Assembly: GCA_965219935.1 (NCBI GenBank)
Contig: CBDCOU010000003.1
Span: 2,976,001-3,040,000, forward strand
Source of the DNA: Bin34 sp965219935
GTDB taxonomy: Bacteria > Chloroflexota > Anaerolineae > Caldilineales > Caldilineaceae
Reading direction: 5' to 3'
Length of the DNA: 64,000 nt
Each line of letters begins with the position of its first letter. The first letter of the stretch is position 1. This document shows, piece after piece, positions 29,055 to 38,768 of this stretch. The position numbers and the translations under genes are program-made. Under the pieces are notes generated by a model. That model had not been told where the DNA came from. It saw nothing but the letters and a program-made list of their open reading frames with translations, and made no database searches.

Positions 29055-30665
29055 GTGCCGGCAACCGGCGCGGACGCGTCCGGACATTTCCCTGGTCGCT
29101 GGCTTGGAGCCCTGGTCGTGCTGTTGTGGTTGGGATGGCCCACCGTCCCTGTCCAAGCCCAGGATCCCATGCCCGACCGGAGTTGGGCCGCGGCCGGAGA
29201 GACCACCTTTCTCCAGAACTGCGCTCCGTGCCACGGACCGACCGGCGCCGGCGACGGCCCCGTCATGGTTGAACAGAATCTGTCCGCGCCCGGTCTGTCC
29301 GATCCGGAACGGGTTGCCCTGGGCAGCCCCGCCGACTGGTTTCGGACCACCCGGGATGGACGCATCGAGAACCTCATGCCCCCTTGGGGCAACCAGATGA
29401 CGGACGCACAGATCGGGGACGTGGTGGCGTGGATTTGGCAACTGTCCACCAATCCGGATGAGCTTGACGAAGGTGCCCGCCTCTGGGCAACGGTGGCCAC
29501 ACCGCTCGGAGACCGGGACTGGCAAACCCTGGCCCTGACCACCAACCACCAGGCCTGGGCGGAGTCGGTGACGACAAGCCTGGGCGAGCAACAGCATCCG
29601 GTTCCGACGGCGGAGGAACTCCGGCTGATCCAGCGGTACCTGCAGTCCCTGACCCTGACACCCGACTGGGCCCCTCCGCTCCGGCCCGGCACAGGTGTGC
29701 TGAAGGGCCGGATCCGGCAACTGAGCCCCGGCGAACCTACGGCTCCCCCGGCCACAGTGCAATTGCTGGCTCAAGTGGAAGAGACGGTTCTGGACGCCTA
29801 TACAGTACCTGTGGCCGCCGACGGCACCTTCGTCCTGGAGGGTGTTGAACCCGCCCCGCGCATCCTCTGGACTGCACAGGCGGAACAGGCGAATCTCGAC
29901 TTCAAATCGCCGTCCGTCAGATTCGACGAACTCGGTCGGACACCGGAACTGACGCTGGATTTGTACTTGCCGTCCGCCACCCATGGGAATCTTGAGGTCG
30001 AGTCCCTGCAATTGGTTCTGGCCCTGTCCGGCGGGCAGTTGCTGGTGGGCCAGACCGTTTTGCTGGTCAACACGCTGCCCTGGGTGTTCACGGGAGAGGT
30101 GGAGACGCCGGAAACGCTTCCGGTCACGGCCCGTATTCCCATCGATCCGGCGGCCGACGAAGTGACACTGGCCGATTTCGGCCGCACGCGGTTCACCGCC
30201 GGAGACGGATTTGTCCTCGACTCCGCACCGATTCATCCGGTGTCCGGTCGCCACCAGGCTGTGCTGGGCTACTCCCTGCCATGGCCCTTGGCCGATCAGC
30301 GTTGGCGGCAGACTTGGCCCTATCCCGTCCGTCAGGCAACGCTCCTGATTGCCGAGGTGCCGGGCCTGGAGTCCGAACCCGCGGGATTTGTGCAACTCGG
30401 TGAACGCGAACTGGACGGCCGGACGTTCACCGTCTGGCAGGCAACCGATCTTGCGGACGGGCTCCTGGACATTGGGTTCTCCGGACCGGCGGCCGCCCGG
30501 ACCGACGCGACAGGGCAACAGGCGGCTGCCATCCAGGTCCTGCCGGAACCCGCCTACCTGATGCCCCGCTGGCTGCCGGCCGCCCTCGCCCTGATTCTGC
30601 TGGGTGGCGGCGGATCGCTGCTGCTGGCCGGACTGCGGCGCGAACGCCGAGAAGGACGTGCCTGA
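29055..30665 (+). CDS. Membrane-anchored c-type cytochrome with beta-sandwich region
   Basis: About 536 residues. N-terminal signal peptide (LVVLLWLGWPTVPVQAQ), then a cytochrome c domain whose haem site is NCAPCH, with the distal Met in the ENLMPPWGNQM segment. The following 350 residues are beta-rich, with a carboxypeptidase-regulatory-like piece (ADGTFVLEGVEPAPRI), and a final transmembrane helix near the C-terminus (LALILLGGGGSLLLAGL) plus a basic tail. The GTG at 29055 avoids overlap with copA; the ATG at 28989 is an alternative that overlaps it by 44 bases. The end abuts ccmH. Electron carrier outside the membrane, linked by context to the cytochrome c maturation genes; exact partner unknown. 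Confidence 0.8.
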   Translation: MPATGADASGHFPGRWLGALVVLLWLGWPTVPVQAQDPMPDRSWAAAGETTFLQNCAPCHGPTGAGDGPVMVEQNLSAPGLSDPERVALGSPADWFRTTRDGRIENLMPPWGNQMTDAQIGDVVAWIWQLSTNPDELDEGARLWATVATPLGDRDWQTLALTTNHQAWAESVTTSLGEQQHPVPTAEELRLIQRYLQSLTLTPDWAPPLRPGTGVLKGRIRQLSPGEPTAPPATVQLLAQVEETVLDAYTVPVAADGTFVLEGVEPAPRILWTAQAEQANLDFKSPSVRFDELGRTPELTLDLYLPSATHGNLEVESLQLVLALSGGQLLVGQTVLLVNTLPWVFTGEVETPETLPVTARIPIDPAADEVTLADFGRTRFTAGDGFVLDSAPIHPVSGRHQAVLGYSLPWPLADQRWRQTWPYPVRQATLLIAEVPGLESEPAGFVQLGERELDGRTFTVWQATDLADGLLDIGFSGPAAARTDATGQQAAAIQVLPEPAYLMPRWLPAALALILLGGGGSLLLAGLRRERREGRA

Positions 30666-31108
30666 TGCCGTACCTCCGGCCCTGTCTGACTGCCATCCTA
30701 TTGCTCGTCGGCACCTTCCTGCATCCATCCGCGCCCACTCTGGCCCAGACCGAGCTGGATGACCGCATGTACGACATTGCACGCGAACTTTGGTGTCCGC
30801 TCTGCTCCGGCGTCCGGCTCGATGCCTGCGAACTGCAGGCCTGTGTCCAGATGCGCGCGGAGATCCGCCAGTTGTTGGCGGAAGGCAGGGATCCCGAATG
30901 GATCGTCGCCTACTTCGAAGAGGAGTACGGTCCGCAGGTTCACGGCCAGCCCCCCCTTCGAGGGTTCCAATCCCTGGCCTGGCTGGTGCCGGCTGGTGCC
31001 GTGGTCGGCCTGGGCATCGGTGCAGGTCTCCGCACCCGTCGGGCCGTGCGGCAACGGCGGTCCGCAGTCGTTCCCCGGATCCGCAGTCAACCGCTCCCGA
31101 AGGCATGA
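30665..31108 (+). CDS. ccmH: Cytochrome c maturation protein CcmH
   Basis: A 147-residue protein with a signal peptide, the redox motif WCPLCSG (the family's LRCPxCQ region, near residue 43), the helical MRAEIRQLLAEGRDPEWIVAYF segment and a C-terminal membrane helix. In system I it reduces the CxxCH cysteines of apocytochrome c for haem attachment. It starts on the last base of the preceding cytochrome gene's stop and the thioredoxin gene starts five bases after it, so the block is one transcript. Confidence 0.92.
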   Translation: MPYLRPCLTAILLLVGTFLHPSAPTLAQTELDDRMYDIARELWCPLCSGVRLDACELQACVQMRAEIRQLLAEGRDPEWIVAYFEEEYGPQVHGQPPLRGFQSLAWLVPAGAVVGLGIGAGLRTRRAVRQRRSAVVPRIRSQPLPKA

Positions 31109-31112
31109 GGCC

Positions 31113-31688
31113 GTGTCCGACCATCCAAGCACGACAGAGTCCGTTGCCGGTCCGCCGCCGCTGGTGTCGCGTTCACTGCTGCTGGTTGTGGTCGCGATCT
31201 CGGTCATGCTCGTCCTGCTGGCCCTACTGGCCTGGCGTGTCCTGCGCGCCCAGCCGGTGGCCTTGGCTGTCGGCGATCCGGCTCCGCCCTTCCACCTGCA
31301 GTTGATCGAAGGCGGTTCCCTCACCTTGGCGGACCTGCAGGGTCGAGGGGTTGTCCTAAATTTCTGGGCCAGCTGGTGCGATCCCTGCCGCGACGAAGCA
31401 CCGCTCCTGGAAGAGACTTGGCAGGGGAACCAAAACATGGGCATTACGGTGGTGGGCGTGGCCCACTTGGACCAGAAGGCGGCGGCCGTGCGCTTCATCC
31501 AAACATTCGGCATCACCTACCCCAACGGCCGGGACTCCGGCAGCCTGATTGCCCGCGCCTACGGTATCCAAGGAGTGCCGGAAACCTTCTTCATTGACCC
31601 GGCAGGCAATCTGGCAGGGGTTTGGCGAGGTCCCCTCACGGAGGAGTCCATGCAGCAGTTCCTGCCCCTGATCCAGCCCGCACCATGA
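31113..31688 (+). CDS. ccmG: TlpA/CcmG-type periplasmic thioredoxin
   Basis: A 191-residue membrane-anchored thioredoxin. One N-terminal transmembrane helix, then GDPAPPFHLQLIEGGSLTLADL and the active site NFWASWCDPCRDEAPLLEE (CDPC; CcmG/TlpA often have CxPC), cis-Pro in GVPETFFID. It passes electrons to CcmH or apocytochrome. The GTG at 31113 is the first start after the ccmH stop; the stop overlaps the ccmF ATG in ATGA. Gene symbol from position and motifs. Confidence 0.9.
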   Translation: MSDHPSTTESVAGPPPLVSRSLLLVVVAISVMLVLLALLAWRVLRAQPVALAVGDPAPPFHLQLIEGGSLTLADLQGRGVVLNFWASWCDPCRDEAPLLEETWQGNQNMGITVVGVAHLDQKAAAVRFIQTFGITYPNGRDSGSLIARAYGIQGVPETFFIDPAGNLAGVWRGPLTEESMQQFLPLIQPAP

Positions 31689-33655
31689 TCGCCGACTTTG
31701 CCGCCCTGGCCTTGGCGGCCGCGCTGGCGACGGCCTGTCTGGGCGTGGCCGCGTCCCTGCATGCCGGCGTACACGGCACCGGCTCCTGGCGGATGGCAGG
31801 CGACCGGGCACTGCGGGCCACGGTGTTGCTGGTGGCCGGTGCCACCGTCATCCTCTGGATCCTGCTGATGCAGGACCGCTTCGAAGTCCTCTATGTCTGG
31901 AGTTCATCGGAAGCCGCCCTGCCGCTCTTCTACAAGTTCGCGGCACTTTGGGGAGGCCAGGCCGGCAGCCTCCTGTTCTGGGCCTTCATTCTGGCCTGCG
32001 GTTCCCTTCTCGCCGTGCGCCGGGTAGCGCGGACACTGCCGGATCTGACACCCTGGACCACGGCCATCCTGTGCGCCAACCTGGCGTTTTTTCTGCTGCT
32101 GGTAGTGGTGCCGGCCAATCCCTTCCAGCGCATCCCCTTCCCGCCGGCGGATGGCGCGGGTCTCAACCCCCTGCTGCAGAACTACTGGATGGTCATCCAC
32201 CCCGTCATGCTCTACCTGGGTTATGTCGGGCTGACGGTTCCGTTCGCGCTGGCCGTGGCGGCCCTGGCCGTCGGCCGCATGGACACCGCCTGGCTGCGGA
32301 TGCTGCGCCGCTGGACCCTGGTGCCGTGGTTGTTCCTCTCGGTCGGCATTCTGATGGGCAGCCAGTGGGCCTACCTGGAACTGGGCTGGGGCGGCTACTG
32401 GGCCTGGGATCCGGTCGAGAACGCCTCCCTGCTCCCTTGGCTGACGGCCACCGCCTTCCTGCACGGCCTGGTTGTCCAGGAGCAGCGCGGCACGATGCGC
32501 CTGTGGAACATGGTCATGATCGGCCTGACCTACTTCCTGGTACTGCTCGGCACGTTCACGACCCGCAGCGACATCGTGGCCAGCGTGCATACGTTTGCGC
32601 GCAGTTCGATTGGCCTGTACTTCGTGGGGTTCATGGTCCTGACCGCGGTCGGCTTTCCCCTTCTCCTGTGGGTGCGGCGCGCGCTCCTGACCGAACCGGC
32701 CGCCCCTGCCGCCTGGCTTTCGCGCGAGACCGCCTTCCTGGCCAACAACTGGCTGCTGGGCGGCATTGCCTTCGCCACGCTCTGGGGCACCTACTTTCCC
32801 GTCTTCAGCGAACTCCTCACGCAGGAGCAGATCGCGGTGGCGGCACCCTACTTCCAGAAGGTGAACGGCCCTCTCTTCCTACTCCTGCTGCTGTTCATGG
32901 GAGTGGGGCCTCTCCTGGGCTGGCGCTTCACCCATTTGCCGGAGATCTGGCGCAAACTGCGGATGCCGCTCGCCGGTGCGTTGTTATTGGCGTTGGCCTC
33001 GTTGTTTCTCTTGCCTCCCAATCCCTTCGCCGCGGCCGGCCTCTTCGTTTGTTTCCTGGCGCTGCTGGGAGTGTTGCAGGAGTTCGCGGAGGCCATCCGG
33101 GCCCGCCGGCGCGCCCGCACCGAACATCCGCTGGTGTCCCTGCAGCAGCTGCTGGTGCGCCAAGGCCGTCGCTACGGCGGTTACCTGGTACACGTCGGCA
33201 TCGTCTGCATGGGCGTTGCCATCGTCGGCAACGAGTTCCATCAGGAGGTGCGCCACATCACGCTGGAACGGGGCCGGCCGGCCGAGTTCAGTCGCTGGAC
33301 CGTGACCTTTCTGGGCCTGACGGAAACGGAACAGGCCAACCTGACGGAATACAGGGCCTATGTGACCGTGCATGACGACGCCGGCAAACTAGTGACCCGC
33401 CTTGAACCGCGACGCAACGTGTACCACAAGACTCCGGAGGCGCCCACGAGCGAGGTCGGCCTGCACATGTCACTGCGCGAAGACCTCTATGTGGTGCTCA
33501 ACGGCTGGCAGGACGAAGCCGCCTCCGCCACCTTCTCCTTCTTTCTCAATCCGCTGATGGTCTGGCTGTGGATCGGCGGCGTGGTGTTGGTGATCGGCAC
33601 GCTGGTGGCGCTCTGGCCACACGGACCGGACCCCGGCCGCCGCCCCCGCGCATGA
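31685..33655 (+). CDS. ccmF: Cytochrome c haem lyase subunit CcmF
   Basis: A 656-residue membrane protein with about fourteen helices. The haem-handling WWD-type motif is seen as GGYWAWDPVENASLLPW (near residue 235), along with WGGQAGSLLFWAF, the LGYVGLTVPFALA stretch and the late large periplasmic loop. Together with CcmH it attaches haem to apocytochrome c. The ATG at 31685 overlaps the thioredoxin stop by four bases and its own stop overlaps the next small gene likewise. The other system I genes (ccmABCDE) are not in this window. Confidence 0.95.
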   Translation: MIADFAALALAAALATACLGVAASLHAGVHGTGSWRMAGDRALRATVLLVAGATVILWILLMQDRFEVLYVWSSSEAALPLFYKFAALWGGQAGSLLFWAFILACGSLLAVRRVARTLPDLTPWTTAILCANLAFFLLLVVVPANPFQRIPFPPADGAGLNPLLQNYWMVIHPVMLYLGYVGLTVPFALAVAALAVGRMDTAWLRMLRRWTLVPWLFLSVGILMGSQWAYLELGWGGYWAWDPVENASLLPWLTATAFLHGLVVQEQRGTMRLWNMVMIGLTYFLVLLGTFTTRSDIVASVHTFARSSIGLYFVGFMVLTAVGFPLLLWVRRALLTEPAAPAAWLSRETAFLANNWLLGGIAFATLWGTYFPVFSELLTQEQIAVAAPYFQKVNGPLFLLLLLFMGVGPLLGWRFTHLPEIWRKLRMPLAGALLLALASLFLLPPNPFAAAGLFVCFLALLGVLQEFAEAIRARRRARTEHPLVSLQQLLVRQGRRYGGYLVHVGIVCMGVAIVGNEFHQEVRHITLERGRPAEFSRWTVTFLGLTETEQANLTEYRAYVTVHDDAGKLVTRLEPRRNVYHKTPEAPTSEVGLHMSLREDLYVVLNGWQDEAASATFSFFLNPLMVWLWIGGVVLVIGTLVALWPHGPDPGRRPRA

Positions 33656-33876
33656 CGAGCCCGGACCTGTTCGATGCCGCCAGCCTGCTGCGCCTGGCGG
33701 TTGGCCTGGTTGTGTTCGGTGCGCTGTGCCTGTGGGTGGTGTGGCCGGTTTTGGCTAGCCGGGACGACAGGGAGCCACCGGCGGCTGGACCGTCAGCTCC
33801 TCCAGCAGACGGGGACGCGGATGCCAGTAATCCCGGGCCTCGCCCACCAGATAGACCGAACCCGTCACCAGAATGA
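33652..33876 (+). CDS. Small single-helix membrane protein at the end of the ccm block
   Basis: A 74-residue protein starting in an ATGA overlap with the ccmF stop. It has one transmembrane helix (LLRLAVGLVVFGALCLWVVW, residues 11-30) and a Pro/Asp-rich soluble tail. Position and shape recall CcmD or the first part of CcmI, though no motif confirms it. Its last 40 codons overlap the end of folC on the other strand (from 33755), which is unusual. May be a real ccm accessory or a chance frame; the coupling argues for real. Confidence 0.5.
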   Translation: MTSPDLFDAASLLRLAVGLVVFGALCLWVVWPVLASRDDREPPAAGPSAPPADGDADASNPGPRPPDRPNPSPE

Positions 33877-35224
33877 CCGTATCCGGCTCCACCGTCCGCA
33901 ACGCATGGCGCAGGGCAAAGCCGACATCCCTGAACAGGTGCCGCAGCCGGTGGCGTTCGCCGCGCGGCAGGCATTGGGCCAGGTCGCCGGGGCGGCAGGT
34001 GGATTTGCCGAACACGTAGGGTTCGGTCAGCAGGAAGTCGCCGTCCAACCGGCAGAGGACGCCCAGAATGCCGGCCGCGTCCTTGGTGGTCAGCATCCCC
34101 GTGATGATCAGGAACCGGCGGTCGGACCAGCTCTGCTGCAGCGAAGCGACGAGGGCCTCCGCCTTGGGCACATTGTGAGCACAGTCGAGAATGACGTCCG
34201 GCTCGGTCTGGATGTGCTCCAGGCGGCCGGCCACCGCACCTCCCGCCAGGGCCTTGGCTGCGGCTCCCTCCGCCAAGTGCAGCCCGCTCCCGGCCTGCAA
34301 CAGGTCCGCAGCGGCCACTGCCACCGCGGCGTTGGCCGCCTGGAAGGGGGCCAAACCGGGCATGGGCAGATCGCGGTGAACCGCAAAGGGACTCTCCACT
34401 GTCAGGGCCAACCGGTCGCCATGGGTACGGGCGTGCCAGCGGAAGGTCCAGTCCCGGGTTGAATCCCCGGCCGGACCCACGGTGTGCAGGTCCGTGCCCA
34501 CCTCCCGCGCTTCGGTTTCCAGCACGTTCAGCACCTCCGGCTGCCCGGCTCCGGTGAGGGCCGGCGCCCCCGGCTTGAAGATGCCGGCCTTGTGCCAGGC
34601 GATGCTTTCCAAGGTGCCGCCCAGCGTCTCCACGTGGTCCAGGCCGATGTTGGTGACCAGGGCCAGTTGGGGTCGAACCACGTTTGATGCGTCCCAGCGC
34701 CCTCCGGAGCCGCACTCGACGATGCCCCAGTCCACGGCGGCCCGCGCATAGAACAGAAACGTCAGGGCGACCCAGGCTTCGCCGTAGCTGAGGCGCGTGA
34801 ACTCTCCCTGTGCCTGCTGCCACAGGCCGTACCGGCGAGCAAAGTCGTTGAACAGCTCGTTCAGTTCCGGCACGGTAATCCAGCGGTCGTCCACCACGAG
34901 TTTCTCGTGGGGCAGCTGCAGGTAGGGGTTGATATGTAGGCCGGTGCGGCAGCCGCCGGCCGTCAGGATGCGCGCCAGCAGATGGGACACGGATCCCTTG
35001 CCGCTGGTACCGGCCACGTGAATATAGGGAAGACTCTCCTCGGGAGCTCCGACCGAGGCCAAAAAGGACTTGAGACGCCGCAGGGACAGACCCTGTTCGG
35101 TGGGCAGGGGCTCCTTGGCCTGGGGCGTGGCGGCCACCTGGGCCGGGGTCCGGATCAGGGACCAGAGCCAGGCGTAGCCGCGCCGATACTCCGCAATGTG
35201 GGCCTGAATCCGGGCGGCGTTCAT
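33755..35224 (-). CDS. folC: Folylpolyglutamate/dihydrofolate synthase
   Basis: A 489-residue Mur-ligase-fold enzyme. The P-loop reads VAGTSGKGSVSHLLA near residue 57; then GLHINPYLQ (folate pocket), FEACGT-like region seen as WGIVECGSGGRWDASNVV, and the metal-binding GLDHVETLG. C-terminal domain with CAHNVPKAEAL and GMLTTKDAAGIL. It adds glutamates to folates (and may make dihydrofolate). The ATG at 35224 is 13 bases from the glyA stop, so glyA-folC is an operon of one-carbon metabolism. The open frame further upstream lies antisense/out of frame within glyA. Confidence 0.93.
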   Translation of the reverse strand: MNAARIQAHIAEYRRGYAWLWSLIRTPAQVAATPQAKEPLPTEQGLSLRRLKSFLASVGAPEESLPYIHVAGTSGKGSVSHLLARILTAGGCRTGLHINPYLQLPHEKLVVDDRWITVPELNELFNDFARRYGLWQQAQGEFTRLSYGEAWVALTFLFYARAAVDWGIVECGSGGRWDASNVVRPQLALVTNIGLDHVETLGGTLESIAWHKAGIFKPGAPALTGAGQPEVLNVLETEAREVGTDLHTVGPAGDSTRDWTFRWHARTHGDRLALTVESPFAVHRDLPMPGLAPFQAANAAVAVAAADLLQAGSGLHLAEGAAAKALAGGAVAGRLEHIQTEPDVILDCAHNVPKAEALVASLQQSWSDRRFLIITGMLTTKDAAGILGVLCRLDGDFLLTEPYVFGKSTCRPGDLAQCLPRGERHRLRHLFRDVGFALRHALRTVEPDTVILVTGSVYLVGEARDYWHPRPRLLEELTVQPPVAPCRPG

Positions 35225-35237
35225 GGCTGCGTCCCGT

Positions 35238-36494
<1,257 letters not shown>

Positions 36495-36773
36495 GGGGTA
36501 GCAACTCCGGGGTTGACTGCACTGGTCATGAAGAGGACGAATCGTACCTGTCCCTGGTCCGGGACAATGCAAAATCACACCGGCATGGGAACCCGAAGCA
36601 ACCGGATGGGGGGCAGACTGGGGACGCGGTCCGGCAACCGGCGTACAATCCCAACCGATCGTTGACCAAGCCCAATTGCAAGAAGCACACACGCATCAAA
36701 CGGGCTGCAATCCGGGCCGGTACCCGCCCCCGTATCCAAGACTGCCGACCGTCCCCCCAACTTCCGTCGGATC

Positions 36774-37397
36774 ATGTTCCCAATGCGAGTTTCTGCCCGC
36801 GTACCCAACTCCATCCCCTTGGCCGCGGTTCTGTTCCTTGCAGTCCTGCTGTGTGCAGCCTGCGGTGCGGGCACTTGGCACGGCACGGTGCTTGAGCCGC
36901 CCTTGGAAGTGCCGGCGATTGCCGGGGTGGACCATCGGGGCGACCCGTTCGACAGCGGCTCGCTGGAAGGCAGACTGCAGGTGGTCTTCTTTGGCTACAC
37001 CTTCTGTCCGGACATCTGCCCCGCCACGCTGTATGAAGTGGCGGATGCCCTGTCGGCCCAGTCCGAGGCCGTCCAGGAGGAAGTGGACGTGTTGTTTGTC
37101 ACGGTTGACCCGCAAAGGGACAACCTCGGACGCCTGGACGCCTACGTCAACCAGTTCCATCCCTCCGTTAGGGGGATTCGGCTTGAGGATCCCGAAGTGT
37201 TGGCCAACGTGACCTCCGGCTACGGGGTGTATGTGGACTCCGGTGCAGAGTCGGCCGGAGACGATGTTTACCTGGTGGACCACACGGCCCGGGTTTATGT
37301 CCTCAATCGGGAAGGCCGCATGGCCCTCACCTATGCCAGCGACTTGAAGGCGGAGGATCTGGCCACCGACCTGAGGCGACTGGCCAAGCAGAGATAA
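36774..37397 (+). CDS. SCO1/SenC copper-chaperone-type protein
   Basis: A 207-residue lipoprotein-like protein: hydrophobic segment with LLCAACGAG lipobox, then the thioredoxin-like core with the copper/redox motif FGYTFCPDICP (Cys-x3-Cys) near residue 78, FVTVDPQRDN, and the conserved metal His in YLVDHTARVYV. SCO proteins insert copper into the CuA site of cytochrome oxidase or act as periplasmic reductases. It fits with copA and the ccm genes earlier in the window. The start could be three codons further in. Confidence 0.92.
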   Translation: MFPMRVSARVPNSIPLAAVLFLAVLLCAACGAGTWHGTVLEPPLEVPAIAGVDHRGDPFDSGSLEGRLQVVFFGYTFCPDICPATLYEVADALSAQSEAVQEEVDVLFVTVDPQRDNLGRLDAYVNQFHPSVRGIRLEDPEVLANVTSGYGVYVDSGAESAGDDVYLVDHTARVYVLNREGRMALTYASDLKAEDLATDLRRLAKQR

Positions 37398-37408
37398 CCG
37401 GCCCGGCA

Positions 37409-38005
37409 GTGACTTCCGACAACTGTTTCCTGGGTTGCTCGATCCCCGACGAAGCCACATCCTGGCTCTGCACCTGGCAACAACATCTGCGGGAACGGCT
37501 GGCGGAGGCCGGGCTGGAACGGGCGGTGGGCTGGGTGCGTCCCGAGTCCCTGCACCTCACTCTGCTCTTCCTGGGACGGATGCCGGATCGCGAGTGCCAA
37601 CGACTACAGGACTTGCTGGCCGGGCGGTTCACAGGCCTGTCGGCCCCCGACACGGTCATTCGACCGCCCCGGTTCTTCCCCAAACCCACGCGCCCGCGCG
37701 GTCTCTGGTGTCCGGTGAGCGAGTCCGGGGATTGCCTGCAACAGTTGCATGACGCCCTGTTGCCAGCCGTTGACGAAGTTGGCCTGTCCTTTGACGCGAA
37801 ACCCTTCAGACCGCACATCACGCTCGGCCGGGTCCGGAAACGGTTTCAACGCAGCCCCGAACTCAAGGGGTTGCAACTGATGCCCAGTGAGGTCCCCTGC
37901 CAACTACAAGAACGGAAGATCGGGTTGCGGCAGGTGCATCTGTACCGGACGAAAGCCACACCCCAGGGAAACCTCTATCGTAGGCTTGCCACCTGGACTC
38001 TTTGA
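37409..38005 (+). CDS. thpR: RNA 2',3'-cyclic phosphodiesterase (2H family)
   Basis: A 198-residue protein with both 2H-phosphoesterase motifs: LHLTLLFLG (near residue 50) and HITLGRV (near 135), and the typical start CFLGCSIPDEA. It opens 2',3'-cyclic phosphates of RNA to 2'-phosphates. Starts with GTG 12 bases after the SCO1 stop. No other RNA repair gene is near. Confidence 0.9.
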   Translation: MTSDNCFLGCSIPDEATSWLCTWQQHLRERLAEAGLERAVGWVRPESLHLTLLFLGRMPDRECQRLQDLLAGRFTGLSAPDTVIRPPRFFPKPTRPRGLWCPVSESGDCLQQLHDALLPAVDEVGLSFDAKPFRPHITLGRVRKRFQRSPELKGLQLMPSEVPCQLQERKIGLRQVHLYRTKATPQGNLYRRLATWTL

Positions 38006-38174
38006 ACCGGTTCGCCGGAAGCAGGACATCCCCTTCCATCTTCCGGGATTCCTGAGCGTGGGATTCAGGATGGTTGCACCGTCGAGCACTGGATCTCCGA
38101 TCTTGCCAGGCAGAGTGGTCCAGCCTTGTGGCTACCGGGCGCAGAGGGAATAGGCAGCTTCGGCGACACACGGG

Positions 38175-38435
38175 TCACACATCTGCACCCGACGTATAGA
38201 AGTCCAGTCGATCAATGAGATCAGCAGGAAGCCGATCCCACTCTTCCCGGGGCACCTTCCTACCGCGTTCGATGAGGATTTCCTCCAGCGTACGGCCTTG
38301 TTGTCTGAAGGACAGATCGCCGTCCTCGGTACCCTCAACACCATTCACCTTCGAGCTCTCGATGTCCCTTCCGTCTTCAAGCTTCGCCTCACTGGGTTCG
38401 GTGGGCAGTGCGGAGCCATTCTGAATTGTGTTCAT
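38175..38435 (-). CDS. Small hypothetical protein
   Basis: An 86-residue acidic protein starting MNTIQNGSALPTEPSEAK, ending in a helical segment LEEILIERGRKVPREEWDRL and PADLIDRLDFYTSGA. The tail has the W-x2-LP-x-DL pattern common in small proteins of cyanobacteria and Chloroflexota with no established function; some sit in toxin-antitoxin-like pairs, but no partner is adjacent here. The open frame reaches 38741, but the upstream part is unlike protein. The DNA methylase gene lies upstream on the same strand. Confidence 0.55.
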   Translation of the reverse strand: MNTIQNGSALPTEPSEAKLEDGRDIESSKVNGVEGTEDGDLSFRQQGRTLEEILIERGRKVPREEWDRLPADLIDRLDFYTSGADV

Positions 38436-38768
38436 AAGCTCTTCGCCAACCTCTGCAATCAAGCTGCATGTTAGCCGAGGCCCATCTGGAATCCTCCGTG
38501 GCGCGAGTGGAGAAGCGGTGAGTACAAGTGACAACTTGGGGTCCCACCGACTCCCCCATTCGGTCCGGAGCCGCCTACTGGACGCGTTGCAAGGAGCAGA
38601 CACCACCCCTCTTGCTGCAGGACTGCTGATGCTGAAAGGGGCACGGAGGTGCTTCAACGGTACCCCCGCGGGCAATCCGGGCCAGAGTCTGACGCTGGGT
38701 TGGATCCAGGTCACGGAAGGACTGACCATACCATTCCGCAATGCCGTACCGCGGCGCGGGAGGACGAG
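38436..38768. other. Intergenic stretch, no gene seen
   Basis: About 330 bases between the small hypothetical gene and the methylase stop. Only extensions of frames without domain content run through it. It should hold the promoter of the 86-residue gene, but no clear -35/-10 pair was found. Confidence 0.45.

Noticed and set aside
29019..31124. Minus-strand open frame of 701 codons opposite the cytochrome and ccmH genes
   Set aside because: Low-complexity Arg/Gly/Pro-rich antisense frame; the plus strand holds well-supported proteins with haem and redox motifs.
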